64,000 nt of DNA from Xiphias gladius. Lineage: Eukaryota; Chordata; Actinopteri; Istiophoriformes; Xiphiidae. This document shows positions 48,312 through 60,800 of the stretch, piece by piece. The notes beneath the pieces are model-generated. The model was not told the origin of the DNA. It made no database searches and saw nothing but the letters and a program-made list of their open reading frames with translations. The position numbers and the translations under genes are program-made. The stretch covers positions 1,315,289-1,379,288 of the forward strand of contig NC_053412.1 in the NCBI RefSeq assembly GCF_016859285.1, given 5' to 3'. Position 1 is the first letter of the stretch, and the number at the start of each line of letters is the position of its first letter.

Positions 48312-48578
48312 TAAGTGAATCTGCAGTGTCTCTGTTGTGGCTTGACTTTGGGATTCAGGCCGACATGATGAGTGTATTTACATAAAATCCCGTCCCAACA
48401 GAGCTGACACACCGTAGAGGAGCTGGATGATACTGTGTACCACTGACTGTGTGTCATGAAACCATCATCCCCGAGGGGAACTGCTTGAAAACACCGTCAA
48501 GCTCTGCTAACGAACCTTTCGCACTTTGGTCTGACTTTTCGAGATAACTGAGGCCACCTGAGGGTTTAGTTCCTGGGT

Positions 48579-48806
48579 TCACAGAACTGCGCAGGCACCG
48601 GAGCGAGGCCCTCTGGCCACAGGGGGCAGAGGTTTCTGCTGTGCTCCACCCCTGTGTGTCCCCGGGTTGCCACTCCCGGCGGTGGCGGGGGACGGAGGCT
48701 CTCCCTGGACGGCCGCGTCCCCGCCCTGGTTGTCCTCCGCTGGGGTTTGGTCCCTGTCGGTGGCCTGCTTCGACCTGGAGAGGGACAGCCGCCTGAAGAG
48801 GGAGAG
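48579..48806 (-). CDS. rpgr: rpgr last exon of the CaaX isoform
   Basis: Acceptor CCTCTCAG, then [17 protein letters not shown] and a low-complexity stretch, ending in [10 protein letters not shown] and TGA. The CAVL end fits a CaaX prenylation box. A final leucine predicts geranylgeranylation, as for the human end [16 protein letters not shown] resembles the human KKIFLFKRVPS segment in the same position. Confidence 0.8.
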   Translation of the reverse strand, partial: LSLFRRLSLSRSKQATDRDQTPAEDNQGGDAAVQGEPPSPATAGSGNPGTHRGGAQQKPLPPVARGPRSGACAVL

Positions 48807-51800
48807 CTGAGAGGAGGACAGAGGAGAGATTGGTTTTGTAGCGTCAGGGTGCTGTGGCTTCACACGGTTTCAGAGAAGCAAAGGATGTTCAAACCTAACA
48901 CACTGATGGATCCAAAACTTTGTGCTCACAAAGTAAATTTGTTGTGTAGATGATAGAAAAACTATCCTTCCCATCCTCCAGACTAGACTAGGCTTTAAGG
49001 CAGCGGCCGTCAGTATTTTTTCCACAGGAGCCGCAGGCGACAGGTGAACCACCGTTACCGTGTAAACACCAAAAACCACAACATTTTGAGCGCGTGGTTT
49101 GGAAAGTTACTTCTACTTGAAATCGACAGTTTCCTCCCCTCTGATTCATTGTGAATGCCTGAGAAGGTTACATGCTCATAGTTAACTGTACACGTAGTTT
49201 TTTTTTTGCTTTACCTGTCCTGCAGCACTTTTTAGATTGTGAGGACTAAACACTAAAAAACAGGCAGATGTTTTCGCTTATTTTAAGTTGCTCTTAAAAG
49301 CCTTAGGTGTAAATGTAATGCATTCCTGTTGTGGTGTACAGTGCTGTAGGAGATGTTTGCGTTACTGTATGTGAGCTGCGCGGACAGACTTCCGATTTTC
49401 CACCTTTTTGTTGGAGCCTGATTGGCTCTTCGAGCTGCTGTGTGCCGTCCCATTGGCTGGCTCGCTGCTGTCACCTGTCTTTTCTTCACCACCGCTGTCA
49501 GGCTCCTCAGTGATTTCAGCTGCTGTTGAGACCAGACATTTGTCAAAACTTTTTCTTTAACTTTATAAAACATTCTTTGGAAACTTGATTTTTTTTTTTT
49601 ATTTCTGTAGTTTTCTGTGCTTCGTTAACAAATGAAACACAGGCAGCACCAGTGCTTGAATTAGTGACTGGTAGAGCATTTATATTTTCTATGGGTAAGT
49701 ACAGGTAAAAATGAAAAGATGATGGAAAGTAAATAGAGGAAAGGACACTAACAGTGACTTCATGATACAATTTTGGTGAAACTCAACCGGGTTGGACTCT
49801 TGCAGGACACATGCAGCCTCATTGTGATTTGCACAGCAGCTCGACTGGAACTAGCAACGTAACAGCAGCTGAATTTTACTCCTTTCGAGCTGATTAAACT
49901 TAACAAGGCGATGGAGTTTCTTGAAACTCTTCAGAGTAAGACTCCTGTGCCTCTGTTCTCCGGGAGGTGACGGTACATTATAAAAAAGCAGCTAAAATCA
50001 GAGTTACCAGTGCTGTGTCCCCGTGTCCCCGTGTCCCAGTCAGTTTGTTGTCTTTTCCCTTCGCCTGAGGCCAAACGTATCTCTAACCATAGACAATGGT
50101 TTTCTCTGATGCTTCCCCTCAACCCAACCATAACCTAACCCCAACCAGTTTTCTCTGCGAACCTACAACCACCGTACAGAGGACACTATTCAAAAGGGGG
50201 AAACGCACTTCAAGACACAAGACCTGTTTTCCCAAACAACTTGGTGGCAGATGTCAGTCACCTTTCTGCTCTCCATCAGGCACAGACTCTTCTTTCAGCT
50301 CCTCAGGCCTCTGGAAAGTTCAGATGTTACATGTTAGTGCCAACGTGAAAAATGAAGATCATACATCAAATTCAGCTCTGTAGACCTACGGGACTCTGAC
50401 TCTCCTCTCCTGATTTCTCTGTCGACTCTTCCAAACTTTGTGAGGACGGAGCTTCTGTCGGAGAGGAGAACGTATCATTCTCCTCATCTTCCACCTCTTC
50501 ACCGCCAACGTTCTCTTCCTCCTCATCGTCTTCCTCTTCTTCCTCCTCACCTTTGCTCCATGTTTGATCAAATCCTTTTGTCAAATCCTAACAAAAAAAA
50601 AGAGAGAATTAAAGACATGAAAGACACATCATGTACGGACGGGAAGGAAAGCTCACTGAAAAAAAAATGTCTAAAGAGACATAATCAAGTCTTAAGATAA
50701 TTTGTCTTGAACATTCTTCATCTTTAAATTCTAAGACTACAGAAGAACTTGGCGTGCATGTGATCTACTCCTACTAGTTGAGACAAAGTATAGACACAGT
50801 TGGAAAACTATACGTCCAAGGGCTGAGCTCAGTTTACTATTGTGCTAATCAATAATTTAGGAAGCACATTTTCTTCCAAAGGACTTTTGGTAGGGAAGGA
50901 CACTCAAAGCTAAATGGAAGCACGTAGCGCCAAAAAAAAGAAAGTAAGATGAAAAGAAGCACTGAGCTCCTCCGGGCTACAGCGGGGAATGATGGGAAGG
51001 GATTCCAGCTGGGGTTATAAAGACAGAGATGGTGGCGTGACAGGAAGAAGAAGACAAGCCCCACCTGCTCCTGAGACCGGCCAATCAAACACTCAACAAA
51101 CCGGGCAGGTGACGGAGGAAAAGCACCAAACGTCAGAGTTTAGGGACATTTGCTGAAAAGATCAGTCGCTCAGTGGATCAACAGTAACGTTTTTCTTTGA
51201 ATTAATTATTTAGACGGAAATGTCATCATTCGCTGGTTAGAGCTTCTCTTCCATGAGAATTTGCTGCTTCTCTCTGTTTTATTTCACTGTCAGTTGAATG
51301 TCTTTGGGCTTAGGACTGTTGGTCGGACAAAATAAGACGTCACCTTAGACTCTGGGAACATGTGACGGACATTTTTTATTTTCGCTGCTGTACTATCTTT
51401 ACCATCAATTCATCACAAAACATACTCATACCTACATTTTCAGAGATCAGTTTAAAATGAAAATGATCATTAGTTGCAGAAGTAGAAATGTGAAACCCTA
51501 AATCTGATCAGGACTCACTTTTCACCCGTCATCTTTAGTTTCGCTTTTAAAATCATTCACAACTTGACTTGTTTTTTTCTAATAAGGTTTTTTTTGGAGA
51601 ATAACATTGAAGTATTTTGAGAAAAGTTCGCAATTTTATGTGAAAAGGTTGTAATATTTTAAGAATGAACTTGTCATACTCCTTCACAGTAAACAAGTGA
51701 GAGCAGTCTATCGGCCTTTACATGTCAAATGAAGGATATGATGACCCGACGTTACAGGCTTCAGCATTAAAGACGTCACTAGAATAGATTTTATGAAATG

Positions 51801-54800
51801 TTGACATGTTTTGAAGCAGAGGTTGGAGCACGGGGGAACCTGAGGCAAGAGAGAAAAAAGTTCTCAGCATCAGAAAAGGATTAAAGGCCGATTGTTCAAA
51901 ATACTACAACTATATTCTTGAAATTTCAGATTGTTTCCTCAGACAGTGGCCGTATGATGAGCTGTCAGGAGGCTACTGACTTTAGGGTGAATCTTAAGTC
52001 ACAGGAACAGAAAATATCCCTTCTGGCTTCAGAGCTGTGTGTTTCAGTGACGTGTTTCTTCCCCTTCAGGTGCGTCTACAGAAAAAATGTAGGAAGATGA
52101 AGAAAAAAGCAAACATTCTGAATTCTCCCCCTTAAGCTCGTTATCAACCTCCCCCCGCCCGCTGTCATTTAATTTCTGATAGTTACCATACTTTGAATCA
52201 ACACACAGAAACGACAGAGAACAAAGGAGACACAGATATTTATTACAAAACACAGAGATGAATGGAAACAGAAAAAAGAAAGTAGGTAGAATGATCATTC
52301 TGCATAAATATGTTAATCTTTTACTTTTCCAAAGATTAAGGCACCGTGTCGGAGAATATTAGAGAGCTGACTGAGATCTGACTGACTGGTTGCGTTGTCT
52401 ACTCTTCACTGCAGTGTCAATACAAATCGGCGTTTAAAAGATCCCACGACACTGAACCGAAGTGTACGAAATATTATAGAAAAAGGTCATGTACTGCGTC
52501 ATCGTGGCAGAGCGGAAGCAGAGGAAAAAAAAAAAAAAGCTGCCAAAAAACAAGTAAACAAGCAAAACTGAAGACTAATTTTATCAGTTCAGAAATTTCT
52601 GTCATCACTTTACAGCAACAGCACGAGAGCCAAAGGCTGGATGGGATTAGAAAAGCAGTTCACAGATTCAGTTCTGAATCTGTGGAAGAAGAAGCTTGAA
52701 ATGCATTGTGAGTGAAACTAACGAGGTGATGTAACGTGACGGGAGTATGTGCAGAAAGGCACAGCGTGGGACAAGTCATTGCCGTAGCGGAAGGACTCAC
52801 CGCCTCATCTACCAGCTTGTCAACGGGTTAATGTAGCTTCAGGTCAATCAAGAATGAGCAACACAGGCCTTAAACATTTTTCAAAAACCTGAAAAACGTG
52901 GCAGGCGCCTGCCCTGAAAATTCGGGGTAACACCAGGAAATAGGGGTAAAAAAAAGCAAATGTTGGTAAAACTCACATTCAGGTAAATTATACTGAACGT
53001 TGAACAACAAAATCTTCTGTATTTTTTGGCAGTGGCAGCCTTTGATTGTCTTATCCAGTTTACTTCCATCTCTCTACTTCATTAATGCTTTTGGATGATT
53101 TGCTTTGCAGATGACAAGACATGAAACTACTCTTCTTGCAGCATTATTTCCTCTGGGGCCCGGGGCCGGATTAACCTCCTGAGGGGCCCCTGCTGACCCC
53201 CATTATACACGTCAGTTTCATTTCCCGGGGCACCCGGAAACCAACAAATGCTGCGGAGCTGAAATGATTAGTTCATTAATAATGAGTCAATTGACAGAAA
53301 GGTCATTGGCAACATTTTTTGATAACCAATTCATTGTTTAAGTTTTTCTTTTTTTTTTTTACAGCAAAAAAGCAAAAATTTGCCGGGCGTAAAAATAATT
53401 AATGGTTGCAGCCTTGAAGTTCTCCCACGGTGGAATAATACTAACTTATCCAACGTTTTCTGTGTGTTGTTGAAATAAGTTGAAATACAGAGAAAAGCTG
53501 AACTAAAATGATTCAGAATCCCTCTACAAGGCCGAGCCGAAAGACAGAGGATGGAGTAACCGGTCATATTTGAAATTGTGCTTTAGTGGAGCAAATTTCT
53601 AGCAAATGCGTGATTAATCAAATTTTGTAGACGGGAAAAATATGCCTGTAACCACTGATTAACCAATTAGTCAGCGGACGTGAAAATTTACCAACAATGC
53701 TTCGGTCAAAGAACTGAACTCTTTAGGTTTTTCATGAAGCAAAAACACCAGACGTTCTCGGGTTGAGAGGATTTGCTGCCTTTCCCTGTTTTATGTCAGT
53801 GAACTGAATCTCAAAAACAAGACATTTGAAGACGTCACCAGGACATTTAAAATTCAAACATTTCAAATAATTAAATCGATTGATAGAGAAAATAATTGAC
53901 AGGTTGATCAGTAATGAAAATGATCCTAATTTCAAAGATCAGTGTTATTTCAGGTTGAGGTACTGGGGTAAAACATCGCCCCAAAACTCTCCTGCCGCCT
54001 GACCTTTGACCCCTGACCTCGGCTTACTTCTAGATTTAGCACTTTGTCTTTTGACTTTTTTGACCTCTTCCTCTTCCTCCTCCTCTTCTTCTTCTTCTTC
54101 TTCACCTTCCTCCTCCTCAGCCTCTTCCTCGCTTTTCTGTTCATTCTCCATCTCCTCCTCTTCTTCACTCTCTTTTTCCTCTTCTGCCTCTTCCTCCTTT
54201 TCATCTGCTTCTTCTTCCTCCTCCTCCTCCTCCTTTTCATCTGCTTCTTCTTCCTCCTCCTCCTCCTCTTCTTCACTCTCTTTTTCCTCTTCCTCCTCTT
54301 CCTCAGCACCCTCTTCCTCCTCTTCATCTGCTTCTTCTTCCTCCTCCTCCTCCTCTTCACTCTCTTTTTCCTCTTCTGCCTCTTCCTCAGCACTCTCTTC
54401 TTCTTCTTCTTCTGCTGCTTCCTCGTCCTCCTCCTCCTGCTCTTCATCATCACTCTCCTCCTCTTCCTCTTTTCCTTCCTCATCCTCTTCTTCATTTTCA
54501 CTCTCTTCTTCCCTATTACTCTCCTCCTCTTCCTCCTCAGCACTACTTTCCCTTTTCTCCTCTTCCTCACTCTCGCTCTCTGCATCACTCTCGTCTCTCT
54601 CCTCTGAAGACTTCAAAGACTCACTTTCTCCCTCCTCTTCCTCACCCTCACTTTCCAAACCCCCCTCTTCTTCCTCACCTTCCTCCTCCTCGTTTTCAGT
54701 CTCTCCTCCTTTGCTTTCTGTTTCATGACTTGACCCTTCCTCGCGTTCCTCCTCCTCCTCCTCCTCTACATCATCTCCTTTGCTCTCTTGCCCTTCAGTC

Positions 54801-57800
54801 TCGTCTTCACTTTTACTTCCTGTTGTCCTGCTTGCTTCCTCTCCCTCCTCCTCTTCTTCTACACCGCTCTCGCCTTCCTCCTCATCCCTGCTTCCCTCCT
54901 CGTCTATGTCACTTTCCGACTTATCTACCGGCTGAAAAGTGTCGCTCTCTTCTGTGACTTTCTCGATACTCTGGCTCTCCTCTTCCTCCTCCTCCTCGCT
55001 TACGTCTGCACTCGTTTTCTGCCACTTCTCGTGTTCATCTTCCTCCTGTTTGACTGTTCCAGAGTTTGTCTCCTCCTTACTTTCCTGCTCACTTTCATCC
55101 TGACTCGTCTTCACTTCAGAACTCTCAGACGCAGGTGTCAGGTTGACGCTGACCGCTGATTTGTTGCTATAATCAGCAGCGTAGGATTCAGATTCGTGGC
55201 TTCTTGATTTCCTCACGCTGTCTTTCAGGACACCACGGCTGCTCTCAGATGGGGATGACGACTGCGTGCTAAAACGGCTTCTGGACGCCACTTGATGCGC
55301 TAATACCGTGCCAGCTGCAAGTGAGACGGCCCCAGCGTGCAGGCCGAGATCTGACACCTCTTTCTGAATTTCTTTTGACTGAGCTTCTTTTTTGTTTTTC
55401 TCATTCTTAGATTTTTTGGAAAAATCTGCGCCCTCTTTAGATTTGGAGCTTCTTTTCACCTCGGAAACCAATTGAGATCTGCGTGCGTTTTCCTCATCCA
55501 ACGTGTCCCTCTTGTGAAAGCCAGGGGAGTCCATGTGATTGGCTTTACCTGGCGGGCTAACTCCTGCATATTGACTTTGCACGACTATCGGTTTGCTTTT
55601 CACAGGTTTAGCCTGCACTTGCTTAACTTTTGCCACTGCGGATTCAGGGCCAACACCTGAAGCTGTCTTTTTTGTATCAGGACTGTGTTTGGAGCTTGTT
55701 GCCTGCTTCCTGCCAACCTCTATCAGCTGGCTTTTACTCTGAATCGGCCTGGGACGCTGCTTAGATGCTGCCTTCCTGATGTCCCCTACACCCTGAGGTT
55801 TCTTTTTACTGGTTTTCCTCTCTAGCTCCCGAATGGCCATAATCACATTCTCTTTGTTCTGGTTTGTTGTCTTCTGTCTCTGTGGACTCCGAGAGGCCAG
55901 AGAGCGAGCGCTGTGGCTCCTCAGGAGCTCGGTGGGTAACGCCTGGCGAGGAGAGACAGTCTTGCTCTTACCAGATGGGGAAGTCAAAGTGAAACCGCTC
56001 TGCTTCAAGAGCTTTCTCTCCTTTGTTTCAATCTCTCTCTGTCCTATATTGGTCTTACCATGCTTACCCTTCCTCTATTCCCAGCACCAGAAAGCAAGAA
56101 GAGGATGAAAAAAAGGCATGCATTAGAGAGGGAAGAGACATGCAGATAACTCAAGAGATAGAAAATCAGACAACTATGAAGGAATAATGCGAAAAAAAAG
56201 AATGAGAGGAGCCTAGTCAGTATATTATATATCAATGGATGACTTAAATTCAACACAGGTAAGTTGGTATCAAATCAAATGTTGACTGAGGAAAAAGCAG
56301 TAGAGAAATCACAAAGTGAAAGAAAGTTTATGTTCATTTAGAATCAGTGTTTCTATTGCACAGTTTATCCACCAGAGAGCACTCAAGCTTATTTTTCGGC
56401 TGTAAAACGTCCTGCTCAGTGCATTTCTTGGTCACAAAACTTTGAGAACACGTACAATGCGATGAGGACATGTCACACAGCTCCTCTCCAACGTAACAAA
56501 TAAATGTTTTCAGCTGTGTCCTTTCAGCTTTTTTTCTGTTTTTTTTATGCTTATAATTTAAAATATGGACAACTGATTTAGTGCACTTTAATTTATGCAT
56601 TGCCACACTGTCATTTGTAATTTGCACCTCCTTTTGTTCCTAACGTATATATGTATGTATACATATTCAAAGTTTTTATTTTGGTCTGTATGTCAGCATC
56701 TTCTGCACAAAAACTCTTATATCTGACATCTTATCATTTGCAAACCTCTTTTATCAATTAAGAGTAAATATTTGTAAAACCTATTATAACTACATGTTGT
56801 TTAACTTTGTATTAATGGGGCTTTTTATGGTCACATGACTAACTGATGAACTGTGTATAAAGAAATCGGAAACAACCACAGACATCAGCCTGATGAAGGA
56901 AAAAAAAAAGCTGTGCAATCTTTTTCATCTTAAACGTCACAACTCATTAATCACCAAATGTAAGGGGCCCTTTAAAAAATGTTTGCTTTTATCGTGTTTA
57001 TGTTAGAAAGCAAATATCAGATGATATATCGTTTGTTTTATTTTATTTTTCCATAAATTATCAGTATCATAATCAATCCATTTGGGATCTATTGACAAAC
57101 AGTGTATGACAGAAAAAGTGTCTGAGTTACCTTCTGAACTGGAGACAGAGTGAGTGTTTTATCACTGGGGTCCAACTTCATCACATGTGTCTATCGGGAG
57201 GAAAAAAAAGGGGAAACGAGCAGAAATGAGTGACAATAATAGGCTTAATATTCGCTGAGACATGCTGCCGTCGGCATGGAGGTCAGAGGTCAAATAACAG
57301 ACAGTATCCCTGGAAGTGGCTGGGATCGACTGATCTCTCACCATGTTGAGGAAGTCTGTGGTTTCTCCCAGGCCTTTCACGCTGTCCGTGTCGGTCAGGC
57401 TCTCCACAACGCTATCTGTCTCGGCCCCTGCCTGCGCTGACGAGGTAGAAAACAGGACACCATGTTAGTCCAATTAGGTCCAACTGTACACCAGTTTTTT
57501 CCTGATTCTGCCTGATTTGATGCAGCAACAAACGACATTCATAACAAAACATTCTGATCCCGAGGTGTCGATTATTAAATTAAAACGTTTATAATGTTTA
57601 TACTTTTGGCCTAAACCTGGAAGAAACATGGGAAGGAGGATTAGGAGACGGAGGTGAGGTAGGTACCCTGGTGGATTGACCCTGCGCTACCGTGCTGGCG
57701 AGTGCCGTTGAGCAGCCTTCTGTGGGTCAGCTCAGGTGGAGGCAGTCTGGGCGGGATAGTCTGGCTGGAGACGGGCAGCGGCGGGTGGAGGTAGCCGTGC

Positions 57801-60800
57801 GTCATGGCGGGCAGAGTGCGGAACATGGCGCCAAAGTGATCTGGAGATCGCTCCTGGGGGGGGGCAGGCATCAGCAGAGGGTTTGATTAACCAGGAGTCA
57901 CATGGTAATGTTTGAGCCACAGAGGAGCATCTCTGCTTGGAGATGGAAGCTAGAATCCTCCTGTCAAGAAAATACTGCCCTTCGTGTTTTTCTTTTTTAT
58001 ACTGCAGTGTTGTATTAAATTTAATCTGCCAATGCAGTAAGATAAAGTGGGTTTGTAGCTGTATTAAATGAGAGTCGTGTACATGATCGACACTGTTTTT
58101 GGAATCATAACTTGTGACTGGTGACTAATTTTCCACAGTTTTATCTACGCATGAATCCTGCCTCCGTGCTCTCACCCTCTCCCTCCTGCGAACCCGGGCG
58201 GAGAGGCTCCTTTGCAGGGTGGCGGAGTCGGCTGTGTCCCCCAGGAGCTCCACATACGGCTTCTCCAGGTAATCCTCTGTCACGTCGTCCTCCTCCAGAG
58301 TCACATCACCACAGCTCGGGCCCCTGGGACGAGCCAACACCACCATATGACAGCCGCCGCACGGAGCCTGGACACGTACAAAAAACGTAGTTCACCATTT
58401 GTGGGACTTTTTTTAATCCTACACCTACTATCAAAAATTGCTGCATCACTCACAACATTAAGAGACAAATCATAATATTTCTATGGTCAACAGGAGAGAA
58501 ATATAAACTAAACAAAAATACAGAAAACACATAAAACATTTAAATGTAAATTTAAATTTAAAATAAAATATATTAAAATAAAAAATAACAAAATTTAAAA
58601 AAACTATACAATAATGAATAAATAAAAATATATATTACTAATATGTAATATAATATGTATAGGAAAATGTATAAACTGAGAAAAAATAAATCTATAAACA
58701 CACATACATAAAAATAGACAAAAATAAACAATTAATTAATTAATTAAAAATCAAATATATTAAATATGAATATATAAATATACATTTAAAAAATGTAAAA
58801 CTTAACTTGAATAAAAAATAATCATGAACTCTCCTGTGAACTTTATCACTTTAAACCTCAGTATTATTTTTCTTTACAATTCATAAACAAATGAAGTATG
58901 TGAAACACCTACTGCCTGAACATTATACTTGAGGAAGCGTGGACACAGAGTTGGTTTGAACTGGTTGGTAAAGTTTTCTTCTCCCAGGCCCAGTTTACCA
59001 TGTCTGCCATCTCCAAATGTGTAGAGCAAACCCCCATCTAAAAACAAACATAACAGCAGCATCTCAATCTGGCAACGAGGAGGGGGAAAGCTACTGTACT
59101 TTGATCAAACCAGTGAAGACTGTGGGACTCGATGAGAAAACCAGTTAAGTTAGTGGTGGCACTGAAACAGAGGCTAGATGATACTAAAATCAGGCAGTGT
59201 TTACCAGTGATGACGGCAGTGTGATTCTCTCCGCAGGCCACCTGACAGACCCGTCCCTTCTTGAAGTGTTCGACCGGACGTGGCAGCCGAGACTCGAAAC
59301 TAAACGTCCCGTGACCAAGCTGCCCGAACTGACCGAGGCCGAACGTGTACACGTTGTCCTCTGGAAGAGTTGGAAGAAACGGACAGAGTGAGGAGCTTAA
59401 GAAGAACCTGGTCTGCTGAAGGTAGTGTTTTCAAGCACAGTGACCTCCTGGAATGATCATTTTAGCTACAGCTGTCTACAGCCATACTTGCAGACCTCTA
59501 AAACATTTCAATCTGCAGATACCCTGTGTGGCCCGTGTCCGTCCCCTGCGTTGGCTGTTACCTGTAAGCGCCACAGTGTGTCCGCCCCCACAGGCCACCT
59601 GTGTCACCGGCTCCTTGATGCTCTTCACCAGCTGAGGGACTCGGTGTCTGGGCAGCTGGTCAGTGCCCAGACCCAGTTTGCCACTGTCACGCTCACCAAA
59701 CGTGTACAGAGCTCCGTCAACTGAGACACAGAGGAAAATACTTTTCAAACAACTAAAACTAAAAGTTTGCACTTTACCTTTAAATTCTCTATGCAGCACA
59801 TTCATTTTAAATTGATGCATTGCGTAAAATAGTAAGAGGTTAAAAGTGAAGTGTCCTTCGCTGAAGCATGTTGCTCTAATCTCTGCTCACCTGTCACTAA
59901 GGCGGAGTGGTAGTATCCACAGGACACCCAGCTGATCGGTCGCCCAACGCTGATTTCCTGTGGCGAGGAGGCGTGACTCTCCTTCCCCAAACCGATCTGA
60001 CCCTCCGTGTTGTCGCCCCACATGAACAGTTTACCGCTCTCTGTAAGATTTCAAATTACATTCCACAAAAAAAAAGCAACTGACCTCTCGCGTGAGCTGA
60101 AGTATCTATAGGATTAGTGTATGAGTCTCACCTGTGAGAGCAGCGGAGGTGTTTGAACCAGCTGCGAGCATTTTGATTGGCCCGTGTGAATCGAAGAAAT
60201 CAACTCGCTGAAACGCCGTCCTCTCGTCACAGTCCCCGAGCCCCAGCTGACCCTCACTGTTCCCACCTGAGGCGTAAACTTTTCCCTGAGCTGCAGAGGA
60301 AACGCAAAAGAAGAAAAAACTGGAGGAGACAGGAAAGTTTGCAGCTGTTTCAAATTCATCTTCAACTGAATCAAAATACTCATCGGAATCAGACACTGAC
60401 CGGTGCAGATGAGAGTGTGGTTCCTTCCACAGGCCACAAGCTGGACTTTCTCAGACTTCAGAGCTGAAATTGTATAAATGATATTTTAGTAAACGACGCT
60501 ATGTGTATCTTTGCAAAACCACGAGTGCCCAAACACATCTAGTTTTGAGCTGAAAGGTGACACCTGACCTTGAAAACTTAGTTTGACGTAAAAATCTTCA
60601 GCTCAGGGTCCACTTACTAGCTCTTACCTGAACTTTAAAGCGCCCAAGGTCTTCATCAGAGGATGGAGTTCGCTAAATTGTCATGGAGATGGATGTGGCG
60701 AAGTGTGAGCTCAGTAGGTGGTCTGATTTCATTCATAGCGCTTTTAGAAAACTTTCACCAACCATCTACCAAATATAGGAGGTTATTCTCTGTCTGTCAG

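Larger units (their letters stand above)
50588..53944. other. rpgr intron / ORF15 3' UTR region
   Basis: Lies between the ORF15 stop codon and the next tail exon, so it is intron for the CaaX form and partly 3' UTR for the ORF15 form. TTTATT at 52239-52244 (AATAAA on the minus strand) is a possible ORF15 poly(A) signal. Three dispersed repeats fill much of the rest. Confidence 0.5.

Noticed and set aside
52044..52298. A possible extra rpgr exon after a good acceptor (TTTTTTCTGTAG) near 52072
   Set aside because: In the phase available from the best internal donors it reaches a stop after about ten codons, and no matching donor or RPGR-like sequence follows.
54006..54728. A 240-codon Ser-rich plus-strand frame
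   Set aside because: It is the antisense shadow of the glutamate-rich rpgr ORF15 coding strand and exists only because GAG/GAA codons read as Ser and related residues on the other strand.
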